Notes: generated from the letters alone by a model not told the origin. Positions 35,396 through 45,522 are shown, counted from the first letter of the stretch. The stretch: DNA of 64,000 nucleotides from Pseudanabaena sp. FACHB-2040 (GCF_014696715.1 NZ_JACJQO010000010.1:124001-188000); one strand, 5' to 3'. Numbers and translations are program-made.

Positions 35396-36166
35396 TCAGT
35401 CGCATCTAAAGTTAGCCGAGGGAGTTGAGCCTAGATATGTAAAGTAGTCGCAGTAGGAGTTGGTTACGTCTCCTTTAGCGACGGAGGTGTAAAGCACTGC
35501 CAGGGGTTGCCTGCGCCGATCGCCTTCGCCTGCCGTCATTGCTGCCCGGCTCTGCTCAACAGGCAAATTACCGGTGTTGCCTCCTTCAAATGCCTGAATG
35601 TCATAGACGCGCACGCCCATAACAAAATTTACGGGAAGATTGGAGCCTGGTCTGAGCCGACCAGGGCTGCGGTAGACCTGGACAGCTAGGTCGGGGTTGC
35701 CGTCTCCATTGACATCGACTCGCCGGGCATCAAAAGGACCTAAGCCGGTATAGGCAGTAGTTGAATCGCGCAGATTGCCAACTTGAGGGCCATCTACCGA
35801 TTCAGGGTATTCAATCACGTACTGGCTGCCTCTCACTGCGGTTTTGTTTTCAGTGGTAACTGGGGTGGACTGGGGTAGTTCTACGGTTTCATAGGTGCCG
35901 CGTTCTACGATGGTCCGCACCCGGTCAATTTCGGCCTGGGCAACTTTGAGGGCCTGCTCGGTCTTTTGGCTTTGAATGCGGGTGGCCGTGCTAATCACTA
36001 GGGCGGGAGCGACCGTGCCAATAACTAGAGACACCATCACAATTGCGACTAGACACTCAATTAGGGTTAGGCCCTTATCGGGGAGGCCCGATGGCAGGGT
36101 CGGGTCAGCTTTGAGCAGCCGAGCCGTCAGTCTTTGCAACAGTTGGGCAGATTTGGCATTTGACAC
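35396..36166 (-). CDS. hpsB: Hormogonium polysaccharide secretion pseudopilin HpsB-like
   Basis: 256 residues from a GTG at 36166, chosen because a near-perfect GGGAGGTGAT ribosome site lies 5 bases upstream. The prepilin peptidase motif GLTLIECLVAIVMVSLVIGTV (residues ~30-50) has the +5 Glu. The pilin helix follows (QALKVAQAEIDRVRTIVE). The outer domain contains a calcium-loop-like DVNGDGNPDLAV near residue 152, echoing the two such loops in HpsA. PilV-like by position and sequence. Tight spacing to hpsA (29 bases) and hpsC (37 bases) supports an operon. Confidence 0.83.
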   Translation of the reverse strand: MSNAKSAQLLQRLTARLLKADPTLPSGLPDKGLTLIECLVAIVMVSLVIGTVAPALVISTATRIQSQKTEQALKVAQAEIDRVRTIVERGTYETVELPQSTPVTTENKTAVRGSQYVIEYPESVDGPQVGNLRDSTTAYTGLGPFDARRVDVNGDGNPDLAVQVYRSPGRLRPGSNLPVNFVMGVRVYDIQAFEGGNTGNLPVEQSRAAMTAGEGDRRRQPLAVLYTSVAKGDVTNSYCDYFTYLGSTPSANFRCD

Positions 36167-36195
36167 GGTCTATCACCTCCCGAGGTTAGATGCGA

Positions 36196-39100
36196 TTAGG
36201 CAGGGCAAGTTTCATTGGGGAAGAGGGGGACGAAGTTACCGCCATCTCGGTATCGGCCACAGCGCAGCAGGTTGTTGTAAGGGTCGTCAACGGGGACTTC
36301 GCGGTAGTACTCACTGCGGGGGGTGCCATAGGAGACAAAGCGTCGGGACACCGGAGCAGGCGGTACGTACTGTAGGCCTACGTCATAACCCCATCGACGT
36401 CCAGGCGGCTCGTAGTAGCTGATGAATTCGTCGGCTACTGGCCTTTCGCCTCGTTCCCAAGCATCCTGGTCAAAGGGTGCGGTAGAAGCGGTACTGAAGT
36501 CGAGCTGGAGAAATGCTCCCGCGATATTAAGTGGATGTTCGCTGTTAGCTCCGCTCTTCCAGCTTTCATTGAAGTGGGGGAAGTTGTGGAACCCGCCATA
36601 GGCTTGATTAGGCCGGGCTGGTACTAACCCACTCACGATAGTGGTGTTGACAAAGGTAGTCGTACCTTCAATCAAGTTCCTGATCCGCAGTGGCTTATTA
36701 CCAAACGAGGTAAATTCGTTAACTCCACCTAAAACGGGAGCGTTTTGAGGGGCTTTCAGCTGGTACGTGCCGTTACGGTCAATCCAGACGGGGGTTAGTA
36801 GGTTTAGTCTTTCAACGTCGGGGGCAGTACCCGTAGCAGTACCTTCAGCACTAGCAGTCCACTCATTTTCCTGAATCCAGTTGACCGCGTTAAAGACGTT
36901 ATTAGTTTCGAAATATGGCCGGTTTTGGTTTTGGTAGGAATATGTGCCCCCACGATCCACAGTTGGGGTGGGCATGACGAAAGTATCGCCAATGTTGCCA
37001 TCTCTGAACCTCCCAGAGAGTATTCCGACTGCATCAGCCAGGATTTCAACAGGTCGCCAATGATCCACAGTGACGTTGGCGAAATTAGTGGTGTTTAGCT
37101 TGCCTTCAGTCCGACTGCCGGCATAGAAGTCGTTGGGGCCCCAGTCTACGTTGAACAGCCTGTCTGTAAACTCCTCTAAAATGTTGCCAACAGTGCCGTT
37201 GGAACTGTGGAGGTTGAAGTTGCCAAGAATGTAAACAGAGTTATCGGTGACAAAGGTCATCCCTGTTCTACGAGTTTTACCAGCACTGATATCTGCTCCG
37301 TTTCGGAAGCGGAACCCATGGGGGCGGCGCTCTGGATCAGGATAGTAGTCAACTGGTTTGAGGCTAATCTTCCAAGGAGTGAGCGGTGGGTCTTGGAGAA
37401 TTGGAGTTGTACCTGGAATAACGGTCATTCGACAGTTAGCATCATTTTCTAGATTGAACTGTCTTGGGCTAGTGACAGCAGCGAGATTAGAACATGTTGC
37501 AGCTGTCGCTGCCGCTGCCTTGGGCCTAACGATTTCATCTTCTCGCACCGCATCTTCCCTGTAGGCATAGACAATGCCCTCAGCATTTTTGGTCGGGTCG
37601 TCGGACAACCAGGTGTCAGCACCGTTTGAGGTTGAGGCAAGCAGACCAATGTTTATGTCGAGGACTCGAACACTCATCTGTTCGCGACCGTCGTATATGC
37701 CTTTATCAAGGAAGGGAACAGTGGCACCAGCAGGAGCAGCAGGAGCAGGGCGATTAACGCTGATACGGAAGGCTTGAGGCTGCTGGCCACTGGTTAGCTC
37801 GTCTGGAGCTGTCAGTGTTTGTGTAATAGATGTGACAGGCAATGCCCAACCCGTCAGGTCCATTGAGGCAGGTACGGAGGCGATGTGCTGCACACCTCTA
37901 AGAACAGAAATGGTGTCAGTCGGATCAGTACCTTTCCTGACTATTTTGTAGCGCTCAACACCAGCGTTTTCAGTTTGAATGTACGGCTGAGTAATGTACT
38001 CCTCAGGGTCCTGATCTAATACAGCTTCGCTGCCACCCGGTTGAGCATGGAGACCACCCCCATCATGGTCGTGGTTTACAAGCGGGAACAGGTAATACAA
38101 AGAGGGATATCGGACATCAGCTAATCCTGTTTCGCTACAAGCAAGCAAACCAGCCATAACCACGTTATTGTTACCACCGCCTCCACCAGCACCTATTGAG
38201 CGGAAGATGTTAGGGTCACACTTCACTGTAAAAACAGACTGATTCCCTCCAGTTCCTTGGGGTGCTATTAGCTGGGTGTACTTTGTCGTGGAATTCCAAG
38301 TTACTGGTCGGGTACCGATTGTAAGGTTGAGGGTTTCTTGAGTGACTCCTCTTCTAAATCCTAGTTCGCGGTCTCTAATTAAGGAGTCGAGGTGGGAAAC
38401 TCTTGTCGCGACCCCAATTAGATCCTGAACCTCAGCTGCAGATAGCTGCTGGCCTGCCGGTCTTGTGCTCGAGATTGAGAGCCAATCATTTAGCCTAAAA
38501 GTTGCAAAGTATTGAGCTGCTCCACAAGCTACGGTTCCCGCTCCTGCTCCTCCTGCATCACCTAAGAAAGTAGCAGGAGTGTACGTGCCGCACCGGGCTA
38601 GCCAGCCAGCCCGATTGAAGCCAAGCTGTTGGAGGCGAGTTTCTGTTGCTGTGCTTATGTTCCCTCCTGTCATGTAGGTAATAAGGTCATTGACCATATT
38701 GCCAACCTTGGTCGTCACGTTTTGCAGGCTTGACGGAGGCGTGTAGTTATTTAGTGTTAAGTAATCTTGAGCCTCTTTATCAATGTTGTAAGCCAGCATG
38801 CCTAATGTGCAAGCTGCGGTATGCACCGTGGCTCTATCAGCAGGGCTAAGGGCATTAAAGGCAGTAGCACTATTTAGGCCACCAGCATCAATGATGCGTC
38901 GTAGGGGTGAAAAGTCTCCCCACATAGACATCTGGGGGAAAGGGTGAACATAGGTATCTTGAATTGGCTCAAAGGAAGGAGCACCCCCTTTGGGATCACC
39001 CGCGAAGTAAGCAAGGTTTCTTAAAGCAATTCCTAAAGGTGCACCAGCTACAACTTGGCTCGCAAACTCACCTGGTGTGTCAAAGTCGGGATGGTATTTA

Positions 39101-41136
39101 AATTCCCAACCATTGGTCCCTTCACCTTTGAAGAAGTCGGTTTTTACGCCGCCTGAAGCCCAAGGATTGAAGGTACGGCTGTCGATGACAGTTTTTCGGG
39201 TGCCAGGGTGTGCTGTCGTTGCAACACAGGCTAGAGGGAATGCTCCATCATTGGTCAGGTAATGGTACACAGCCATGCCTTGGACAGCAGCCAAGTTATC
39301 TCTCAGCGACTTCCGTTGAATGACTTCATGGATGCCCCCTGGATAGGTTTTTTGAGCAGCATTATTGCCAGCGGTGGTCGGGCGAGCAGCACCGGACCCT
39401 GCGGCTGCGTTGGGTGGGTAGAGAGGGTCGATATTAGCGACCGGCTTACCTACGTTTGGATTAGGCAGTCCACCGGGCAATAATGTAGGACGGGGATCGA
39501 CATTCCAACCAAAGGTGTTGCCCAGTTCCAGCCGCTGCCCCACAATCATCCGCAGACCCGTGGAAATAGCTTGACGCTCCCAGTAGCCGTCTAACCCTTC
39601 TCCATCTGCCAAACCGGGATAAACAGCATTCTCAACTGGGGTTCCTAGGGTAATCCCCCTGTTAGTGTATTCCTCACGCAGGTCAAAGTCCTTATATTCA
39701 GGTTTGGGACCCCAACGGTTGTCTGCCCGGAAGAAGTCATCAACGAAGGGCTTTCTCTCGCTTTTGTTGTATATCCGCCCACGGGCTACTGCTTGGGAGT
39801 TTTCCCAAGCAGGGTCGCGCTCCCAAGTAGCGGGGTTGATACTTCTGGAAATGCCCTCAGTAAATAGTCTAATAGGGTTAACTGCAATATCTTGTACACT
39901 TGTTGCTGCCCCACCTCTGGGCCTAACAGAATCTCGATCAGATGCAGCATTTTCATTGTCAGCTAACTGCAAGCCATCGCCGCCCACTTTTGGAAAAGCA
40001 GCATCGTTATAGAAGTGAAACTCAGGGGTGTCCTCGAGCCTTTCAAACGTGTTGGTTTTTGAGGTGCCCCGAACAAATTGCCCGGTAAAGTCTGAACCGT
40101 CTTCACCCAAGGTAATTTCAGAGGCAGTTTGACTGTAAATACAGGACTCGTTCGAGCTAATCATGTAGCCCTTGAAGTTGTCCTGCACAAAGAGGTTACT
40201 GGCGGCGTGCATCGCCCCGTTCCACTTAAACTCAGGACCGGGAAAAACCTCTAGGTCGTAGCGGAACCAGGCTCCCCACTTACTGCCCCGAGCCGCTTCA
40301 CGCGACTGCTGAAACTCTAGGGTTTGGGCTGTGCGATTGACATCAGAACCGGCTCCCCGGTTGAGCACAAAGGCGTTTACCTGGAAGTTTTTCTGCAGTG
40401 TGTCTGTAGAGCGGTTCACTAGCTGCCAACCTGATTCAGGAGAGCGAGCCGCGCGGCACTTGTTAGTCAGCCTGGAGCTACTAACCGGGCCAGTACGAGT
40501 TACCAAAGCCTTGGCCTTATCATCACTGACCGCGTCAGATACCCCAACCTTAGTAGTCTTGCCGGGTGGAGTAGCATCGTCATCCATCAAGATGGAGTAG
40601 GCAACGACCTCATTGTCGTCGAGCGCCCCGTCTCCATTGATGTCAGTTCTAAAGAACCAGGCATTGTCGATAGTGCCGTCCCCGTTGATGTCCATCCGGG
40701 TTTCGTCGGGCAGCGTGTAAACATCTTCTCCTCTGGCCGTTACACCCAGAGTGGCATTGCCCGTCGGGCTCATCATGGCCGATAGAAAATCACTGGGAGG
40801 CAGACTGCCCGGAAAGCGATCATCTCGCTGGAAAAGATACTCAAGCTTTGCCTTGGCCCGGTCAATTGCAGGCGTGGCAGCGTTGGTAATTACCCTTTGC
40901 TCACGTTGGGCAATAGCTTGGTCACTGCGACTAAAGGCGCGATAGGTCAGTGCCCCGGCCGATAGGGAAACGACCAACAGCAGCAGCACCGTTGTTGGCA
41001 GTACAAAGCCAGTTCTGCCTAGTCGATCAGGACGATTTGAGATCATCAGTACTCTCAAAATCCCGACCATTAAGCGTTTGGCCCAGAAGCGGGGAAGCTT
41101 TGTGAGACGACGAAGACGACGATTTAGAGAAGACAT
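36196..41136 (-). CDS. hpsA: Hormogonium polysaccharide biosynthesis protein HpsA
   Basis: 1646 residues. A basic leader (about 40 residues) precedes a pilin-like hydrophobic helix, TGFVLPTTVLLLLVVSLSAGALTYRAF, resembling a prepilin signal but with Pro and no +5 Glu. Near residues 148-157 and 165-176 two EF-hand-type loops (DINGDGTIDN, DINGDGALDDNE) could bind calcium. The rest is a long extracellular region of mainly beta character with scattered Cys and Trp. HpsA is the first gene of the hps locus needed for motility polysaccharide and gliding of hormogonia in Nostoc. Here it heads the pseudopilin operon. The glycosyltransferase part of the locus is not in the window. Confidence 0.85.
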   Translation of the reverse strand: MSSLNRRLRRLTKLPRFWAKRLMVGILRVLMISNRPDRLGRTGFVLPTTVLLLLVVSLSAGALTYRAFSRSDQAIAQREQRVITNAATPAIDRAKAKLEYLFQRDDRFPGSLPPSDFLSAMMSPTGNATLGVTARGEDVYTLPDETRMDINGDGTIDNAWFFRTDINGDGALDDNEVVAYSILMDDDATPPGKTTKVGVSDAVSDDKAKALVTRTGPVSSSRLTNKCRAARSPESGWQLVNRSTDTLQKNFQVNAFVLNRGAGSDVNRTAQTLEFQQSREAARGSKWGAWFRYDLEVFPGPEFKWNGAMHAASNLFVQDNFKGYMISSNESCIYSQTASEITLGEDGSDFTGQFVRGTSKTNTFERLEDTPEFHFYNDAAFPKVGGDGLQLADNENAASDRDSVRPRGGAATSVQDIAVNPIRLFTEGISRSINPATWERDPAWENSQAVARGRIYNKSERKPFVDDFFRADNRWGPKPEYKDFDLREEYTNRGITLGTPVENAVYPGLADGEGLDGYWERQAISTGLRMIVGQRLELGNTFGWNVDPRPTLLPGGLPNPNVGKPVANIDPLYPPNAAAGSGAARPTTAGNNAAQKTYPGGIHEVIQRKSLRDNLAAVQGMAVYHYLTNDGAFPLACVATTAHPGTRKTVIDSRTFNPWASGGVKTDFFKGEGTNGWEFKYHPDFDTPGEFASQVVAGAPLGIALRNLAYFAGDPKGGAPSFEPIQDTYVHPFPQMSMWGDFSPLRRIIDAGGLNSATAFNALSPADRATVHTAACTLGMLAYNIDKEAQDYLTLNNYTPPSSLQNVTTKVGNMVNDLITYMTGGNISTATETRLQQLGFNRAGWLARCGTYTPATFLGDAGGAGAGTVACGAAQYFATFRLNDWLSISSTRPAGQQLSAAEVQDLIGVATRVSHLDSLIRDRELGFRRGVTQETLNLTIGTRPVTWNSTTKYTQLIAPQGTGGNQSVFTVKCDPNIFRSIGAGGGGGNNNVVMAGLLACSETGLADVRYPSLYYLFPLVNHDHDGGGLHAQPGGSEAVLDQDPEEYITQPYIQTENAGVERYKIVRKGTDPTDTISVLRGVQHIASVPASMDLTGWALPVTSITQTLTAPDELTSGQQPQAFRISVNRPAPAAPAGATVPFLDKGIYDGREQMSVRVLDINIGLLASTSNGADTWLSDDPTKNAEGIVYAYREDAVREDEIVRPKAAAATAATCSNLAAVTSPRQFNLENDANCRMTVIPGTTPILQDPPLTPWKISLKPVDYYPDPERRPHGFRFRNGADISAGKTRRTGMTFVTDNSVYILGNFNLHSSNGTVGNILEEFTDRLFNVDWGPNDFYAGSRTEGKLNTTNFANVTVDHWRPVEILADAVGILSGRFRDGNIGDTFVMPTPTVDRGGTYSYQNQNRPYFETNNVFNAVNWIQENEWTASAEGTATGTAPDVERLNLLTPVWIDRNGTYQLKAPQNAPVLGGVNEFTSFGNKPLRIRNLIEGTTTFVNTTIVSGLVPARPNQAYGGFHNFPHFNESWKSGANSEHPLNIAGAFLQLDFSTASTAPFDQDAWERGERPVADEFISYYEPPGRRWGYDVGLQYVPPAPVSRRFVSYGTPRSEYYREVPVDDPYNNLLRCGRYRDGGNFVPLFPNETCPA

Positions 41137-41577
41137 GGCAGTGCCCTATAAAACCAAATATCCCAATGAGCAATTCGGGCGGCAGCAAAAAACCTACGCA
41201 CCTTTGACAACAAGGTTGTTAAGAGACAGCAGAGGACAGCGGCAGTTCTATTTAGAACCTGTAGAGCTGAACTGGATTGACTCAAGCAGACTCCCTGTGA
41301 AAAGGGATACCGCTACTGACAGGGAACACCAGAGAAATTGTGCCAATTTTCTTCACGTTTGTGAAGACACGGTAATAGACGTATCTAGGGTAGGCTACCC
41401 AGTTTTGCCCTAAAAGCCATCATGTACAAACCAAAAGGCATGACACACAACCCTAGGAATTACCGCTTTTAGACAATCCGTAGACTCACTCAGTACAGTT
41501 TACCCTTGATGTAAAAAAGAGTGATGCCGCTAAAGTGATGCAGCTAGCTTAACTTAGGTTTCTAGACTACGGACATG
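41137..41577. other. Intergenic region upstream of hpsA
   Basis: 441 bases, AT-rich, between hpsA (minus) and the rpmB terminator. It should carry the hpsA promoter. TCCCTGT/ACAGGGA (about 41290-41325) form a loose 7-bp inverted repeat. No gene or RNA was recognised. Confidence 0.4.
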
Positions 41578-41631
41578 CTAAAAACCCTTAGAACATGCGT
41601 CCCATTCAAAATAGGACAAGCTCTAAGGGTT
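41578..41631 (-). terminator. Probable rpmB terminator with nested hairpin
   Basis: On the minus strand AACCCTTAGA pairs with TCTAAGGGTT (10 bp exact; 41622-41631 with 41583-41592), followed by TTTTAGC. The 29-base loop contains its own GTCC/GGAC pairing. It lies 92 bases beyond the rpmB stop. Confidence 0.7.
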
Positions 41632-41722
41632 GAAATTATACGGATATTTTCGGAGGGGGGTGCCGCCAAATCGCAACGATTTACAGAAACTTGGCATTCC
41701 ATGTGCTGGACATGGAAGAAAC

Positions 41723-41959
41723 CTAGTACTTTCTGAGATCGATGCCTGCCTCGCGGGCCATGACTTCCAGGCCCTTCTTTTGAAGCGTTTTGATAGCTTT
41801 TGTAGAAATACGCAGCTTTACCCAACGTTTACCTTGAGGCCACCAAATTCGCTTTTCTTGCAGGTTAGCGTGTTGCAAACGCTTGGTACGGCGGTGAGAG
41901 TGAGAAATGGCAAAGGCATTATTTGCCTCCTTGCCAGTCAGGTCACATTTACGGCCCAT
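41723..41959 (-). CDS. rpmB: 50S ribosomal protein L28
   Basis: 78 residues. The family pattern is clear: [26 protein letters not shown] then [36 protein letters not shown]. This is the cyanobacterial/plastid form with one N-terminal Cys and therefore without the zinc-binding four-Cys set. Monocistronic, highly basic, complete, with a terminator downstream. Confidence 0.97.
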   Translation of the reverse strand: MGRKCDLTGKEANNAFAISHSHRRTKRLQHANLQEKRIWWPQGKRWVKLRISTKAIKTLQKKGLEVMAREAGIDLRKY

Positions 41960-41999
41960 GATAATCTCCAGCAGTTAGTCTACGCAATTGACACAATCG

Positions 42000-43952
42000 T
42001 CAATTATACCGGATTGCCTCTAAAAAAGGCGGGATGGGGCAATCAAGCGTGATCACAATTGCCCGTAGCAGCTCTGCTTCGCGGGGAGTGACATCGTTAT
42101 CTACCAGCACCGTATGAGCACAAGCATCTACCACGGCCTGCTTGAGCTTAGGCACCGCCTGACCAACTCGGCTCAAGCTTTGGCCCAAGTCGTACAGCTT
42201 TACTGGGGGCAGATCATTGGGCAGCACTCGCTTTTTAGCCCCTGGCAGTCGGTATAGCCCCGACTTAAAGGCATAGGTGGCATCTTGAGCATTCTTGTGA
42301 CCCAGCCGCGCCAGCACCGAAAGAATCGCTAAACAGTCTGACCAAATCAGGTCAATCGAGGCAATTTCTTGGGGCTGTTCTACAGCAGTTTGAAAGTGGG
42401 GCCGTAGCCGCTTTTGCAGAATCAGCTGCAGCACGTATTCTGAGATCGAGAGCTGCTTATCTGCTCGCATTAGTGCCTTGATTTTGTTAAAAAAGGCACT
42501 GCACTGCTGAGCTGTTAGCGTGCGGAGGGCTGGCACTGCGAGGTCAACTAACGAGAGGTGCTGCCGCGTATCCACCGCTTTTAGCAAATCAGCCAGCTGC
42601 ACCACCGTCTTAACGACTGCCAGGTCAGACTCTTTTAAGATCGCAATCTGAAGCGAGCGAATTGGAGCTTTGGTGTCGAGTAGGAGGGCGTAGATAAGTG
42701 CGATCGCACCTTCGGGCTGTCGCAGTGCCGCAACGATTTCTGCTGGCAACTCCTTGAGAAACGTATGAGCCGAGGCCAGATTTTGTGGGCTGAGGGTGCC
42801 TACTGCCGCTATAAAAGCTTCAGGCGACTGGGCTACGGCAGGAGCCGTTGACGGGCCAGCACCCCCCTGAAGCGCCATGACCCCGGTATCGGGAGCGGCA
42901 ATCTCGGCCAGAAATTGGGGCATTGGCGTGGGGCCTGAGCCTGAGGCGACTGCAGTTACCCCAGTTCCGCCTAAGCGACGAATCCGATCTTTGAGCGGTG
43001 GATGGGTGGCAAACAAGTCGCCCATAAAGGACAGGCCCGACAAGGCTTCGCCAAAAAATAAATGGCTGGCCTCTTCGGCGCGGGGGGCGGCAATCTCAGA
43101 GCCTTTGGTGTAGCCACCAATTTTGCGCAGAGCATCGGCAATGCCGTGGGGATTGCGCGTAAACTGCACTGCCGAAGCATCGGCCAGAAACTCTCGCTGC
43201 CGCGAGACAGCACTTTTGATCAAACGGCCAAAGACCAGACCAATGCCGCCAATGCCAATCATGGCTAGCCCTGCGAGCAGGGCAACGTTGAGGCTTTCCT
43301 TGTCTCGCTTGCCGCTACTGCCGATGCGAACCTCGGCCCCGACCCGCAAAACTAACCGACCCAGAATATAAATCATCAGTAGGCCCTGCAGCACCCCGAT
43401 CAGCCGCAGGTTAAGGCGCATATCGCCGTTGAGAATGTGGCTAAACTCATGGCCGATCACGCCCTGCAGCTCGTCACGGTTGAGCTGGTCGAGACAGCCC
43501 CGCGTTACCCCAATTACGGCATCATCGGGCGAGTGGCCTGCCGCAAAGGCATTAATGCCGGGTTCGTGGTCCAGCAGATACACGGCAGGGAGCGGCGTGC
43601 CTGCGGCTAGCGACATTTCAGCCACGACGTTGAGCAGCTGCAGCTCAGCTGGGTCATCGGTTTGGGGGCTGAGCTGCCGTCCGCCCAGGCTGCTGGCTAC
43701 GACGCTGCCGCCGCCCTTGAGCTGGGCCATTTTAGTCAGGCTGCCAAAGCCGATGATGGCTAGGGTAGCGATCGCAACCAGCACTAGCAAGTCGGGCTGC
43801 CACCAGCCCATCTGCTGACCTAATCCCTGACTCAGGATCAGCAGCGCCACGGTGTAGAAAGCCAGGATCATGGTTGCGATCGCAACGGCAAACAACAGCA
43901 CCAGACGGTTCGTGTTGCGGCGCGCCTCGTCTTGATGTTCAAAGAAGTTCAT
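42000..43952 (-). CDS. M48-family membrane zinc metalloprotease with long C-terminal extension
   Basis: 650 residues. Two membrane helices (VLLFAVAIATMILAFYTVALLIL and LLVLVAIATLAIIGFG) precede the zinc site GVIGHEFSHILNGDMRLN, and the third ligand region is REFLADASAVQF. More hydrophobic stretches follow. The last ~280 residues are an extra helical domain not present in the ~290-residue HtpX (LVDLAVPALRTLTAQQC, ADKQLSISEYVLQLILQKRL). It probably degrades damaged membrane proteins. It lies 15 bases after lemA, a pairing common for M48 proteases. Confidence 0.92.
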   Translation of the reverse strand: MNFFEHQDEARRNTNRLVLLFAVAIATMILAFYTVALLILSQGLGQQMGWWQPDLLVLVAIATLAIIGFGSLTKMAQLKGGGSVVASSLGGRQLSPQTDDPAELQLLNVVAEMSLAAGTPLPAVYLLDHEPGINAFAAGHSPDDAVIGVTRGCLDQLNRDELQGVIGHEFSHILNGDMRLNLRLIGVLQGLLMIYILGRLVLRVGAEVRIGSSGKRDKESLNVALLAGLAMIGIGGIGLVFGRLIKSAVSRQREFLADASAVQFTRNPHGIADALRKIGGYTKGSEIAAPRAEEASHLFFGEALSGLSFMGDLFATHPPLKDRIRRLGGTGVTAVASGSGPTPMPQFLAEIAAPDTGVMALQGGAGPSTAPAVAQSPEAFIAAVGTLSPQNLASAHTFLKELPAEIVAALRQPEGAIALIYALLLDTKAPIRSLQIAILKESDLAVVKTVVQLADLLKAVDTRQHLSLVDLAVPALRTLTAQQCSAFFNKIKALMRADKQLSISEYVLQLILQKRLRPHFQTAVEQPQEIASIDLIWSDCLAILSVLARLGHKNAQDATYAFKSGLYRLPGAKKRVLPNDLPPVKLYDLGQSLSRVGQAVPKLKQAVVDACAHTVLVDNDVTPREAELLRAIVITLDCPIPPFLEAIRYN

Positions 43953-43967
43953 AGACGTAGCTAGGGC

Positions 43968-44558
43968 CTAGCTAAAGGAAACGCGAGGAACGGCCTTGAC
44001 CTCCGGCGGGCTTTCTTCCAGTAGCTGGGCTGAGCGGAAGTTAAAGCTGCTGGCAACGAGGTTGCTGGGAAAGACCTCACGCTTGGTGTTGTAAAGCGTC
44101 ACCGAGTCGTTGAAGGCTTGACGGGCAAAGGCAATCCGGTTTTCGGTGGAGCGCAGTTCCTCCATGAGTTGGGCCATGTTTTCATTGGCCTTGAGGTCAG
44201 GATAGGCCTCTGAGAGAGCAAACAGGCGGCCCAAAGAGCCGGTAAGTGCGGCTTCTGCGCTGGATAACTGCTGCATTGCCTGAGGATCGCTGGGGTCTTG
44301 AGCAGCTTGGCGGTTGGCACTAATGGCGCTGTTGCGGGCGGCGATCACCGCTTCTAGGGTGTCGCGCTCGTGCTTCATATAGCCCTTGACCGACTCCACC
44401 AGGTTGGGAATCAGGTCGTAGCGTCGTCGCAGCTGCACATCAATTTGGGAAAAGGCGTTTTGGTAACGGTTGCGGAGGGTCACCAGGCGATTGTAAGCAT
44501 CCATCACAATGAAGCCCACAAGCAGGACGACCGCAACTAGGAATATAAAAATACCCAT
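43968..44558 (-). CDS. lemA: LemA-family membrane protein
   Basis: 196 residues. An N-terminal membrane helix (FIFLVAVVLLVGFIVMDAYN) is followed by the LemA helical domain: LVTLRNRYQNAFSQIDVQLRRRYDLIPNLVESVKGYMKHE, then YPDLKANENMAQLMEELRSTENRIAFARQAFNDSVT. Family members have a short outside N-terminus. Their role is poorly defined, but lemA-htpX/M48 pairs recur widely, suggesting a partner or regulator of the protease. The C-terminus ends in PEVKAVPRVSFS. Confidence 0.95.
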   Translation of the reverse strand: MGIFIFLVAVVLLVGFIVMDAYNRLVTLRNRYQNAFSQIDVQLRRRYDLIPNLVESVKGYMKHERDTLEAVIAARNSAISANRQAAQDPSDPQAMQQLSSAEAALTGSLGRLFALSEAYPDLKANENMAQLMEELRSTENRIAFARQAFNDSVTLYNTKREVFPSNLVASSFNFRSAQLLEESPPEVKAVPRVSFS

Positions 44559-44714
44559 AGGTGTTTTTCTGGGGGTGTTACGGCAGGGTTCAAGCCAGGA
44601 CTACACCCTTCCGAGAACAGGTTACGGAAAGATGAGGTCGCCCCTAGCGTTCCCAAATCGGCCCCACTGATGTAGAAAGCGGGCCAACTTCACTGCTTAT
44701 TTACCTGCTCACCT

Positions 44715-45203
44715 TCACATTTCTAGAGATGCGGTGGCTTTTGCGGCTAGCTCTACCGGATCGTCGGTTGCGATCGCGCCCTCTACCAAAACGCGAGCAT
44801 AGACGCGGCTGCTGCCGGGGTAGTGAGTCTGGCTGATACGGCTGAATCGACGATCAGCAAACCAGCGCATATTTTTACGGCAGGGCTGAGCGTAGTCGGT
44901 AACTTCCAGCAGTACTGTTTCGCCCAGACGAATCTGGGTGCCTGGTTTAACTTCAGACCAATTTAGCCCGGTAACGGTGACATTTTCTCCGGCGTTGCCA
45001 GGTGCGATCGCATGACCCTCTTGCCGCAAGCTTTCGATCACCTCCAGCGACCACAGGCAAACTGCTCGGTCGGGGCCACCATGAAACTTGAGATTAGCTT
45101 GGCGATCTCCAGATAGCCCAGCCACCGAAACCTGCGCAGCGACAACGGGAAGCTTGGGCACGCCTCCCTGGGAAACACTGATCTGCACAATTTTTCCAGG
45201 CAT
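44715..45203 (-). CDS. MOSC-domain protein
   Basis: 162 residues, one MOSC domain. The N-terminal QISVSQGGVPKLPV and the GLSGDRQANLKFHGGPDRAVCLWS block resemble YiiM-type proteins. The invariant Cys expected to bind molybdenum cofactor or sulphur is in YAQPCRKNMRWF. YiiM-like proteins reduce N-hydroxylated compounds using molybdopterin; this small form has no ferredoxin or N-terminal domain. It lies 11 bases after the acylphosphatase gene, so the two are probably co-transcribed. Confidence 0.88.
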   Translation of the reverse strand: MPGKIVQISVSQGGVPKLPVVAAQVSVAGLSGDRQANLKFHGGPDRAVCLWSLEVIESLRQEGHAIAPGNAGENVTVTGLNWSEVKPGTQIRLGETVLLEVTDYAQPCRKNMRWFADRRFSRISQTHYPGSSRVYARVLVEGAIATDDPVELAAKATASLEM

Positions 45204-45214
45204 AGGCTTGGCCC

Positions 45215-45490
45215 TCAGCGTTCGATAGAGAAGTTTTGAAAACTGCTGGAGGCCGCCTGTTCAACCACAACTACACGGGTGACGCGAGCCGCCGCTGGCC
45301 CCTGATGCGCCCAAGCCAGGAGAGCCTGGATCTGCGAGTCTGTCCCTTCAGCGACAATTTCGACGGTACTGTCGGGCAAATTGCGGACGTAGCCCGTCAC
45401 GCCCAACCGGAGCGCTTCTTGCTGGGTGTAGTAGCGAAAGCCGACACCTTGAACGGTGCCGTGAACAGTAGCTTGGATGCGCTTCATCAT
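45215..45490 (-). CDS. acyP: Acylphosphatase
   Basis: 91 residues from the ATG at 45490 (a second ATG is adjacent). This is the normal size and begins just before the core RIQATVHGTVQGVGFRYYTQQEA, whose Arg in GVGFR binds phosphate. The catalytic Asn is in GYVRNLPDSTVEIVAEG. The frame remains open upstream only because an 18-base tandem repeat (45523-45592) is in phase and would encode HPPHLL repeats; those residues are not part of the family. It hydrolyses acyl phosphates. It leads an operon with the MOSC gene. Confidence 0.93.
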   Translation of the reverse strand: MMKRIQATVHGTVQGVGFRYYTQQEALRLGVTGYVRNLPDSTVEIVAEGTDSQIQALLAWAHQGPAAARVTRVVVVEQAASSSFQNFSIER

Positions 45491-45522
45491 GGGGGACAGG
45501 GGGAGAGGGGAGGCGCAGGGAG

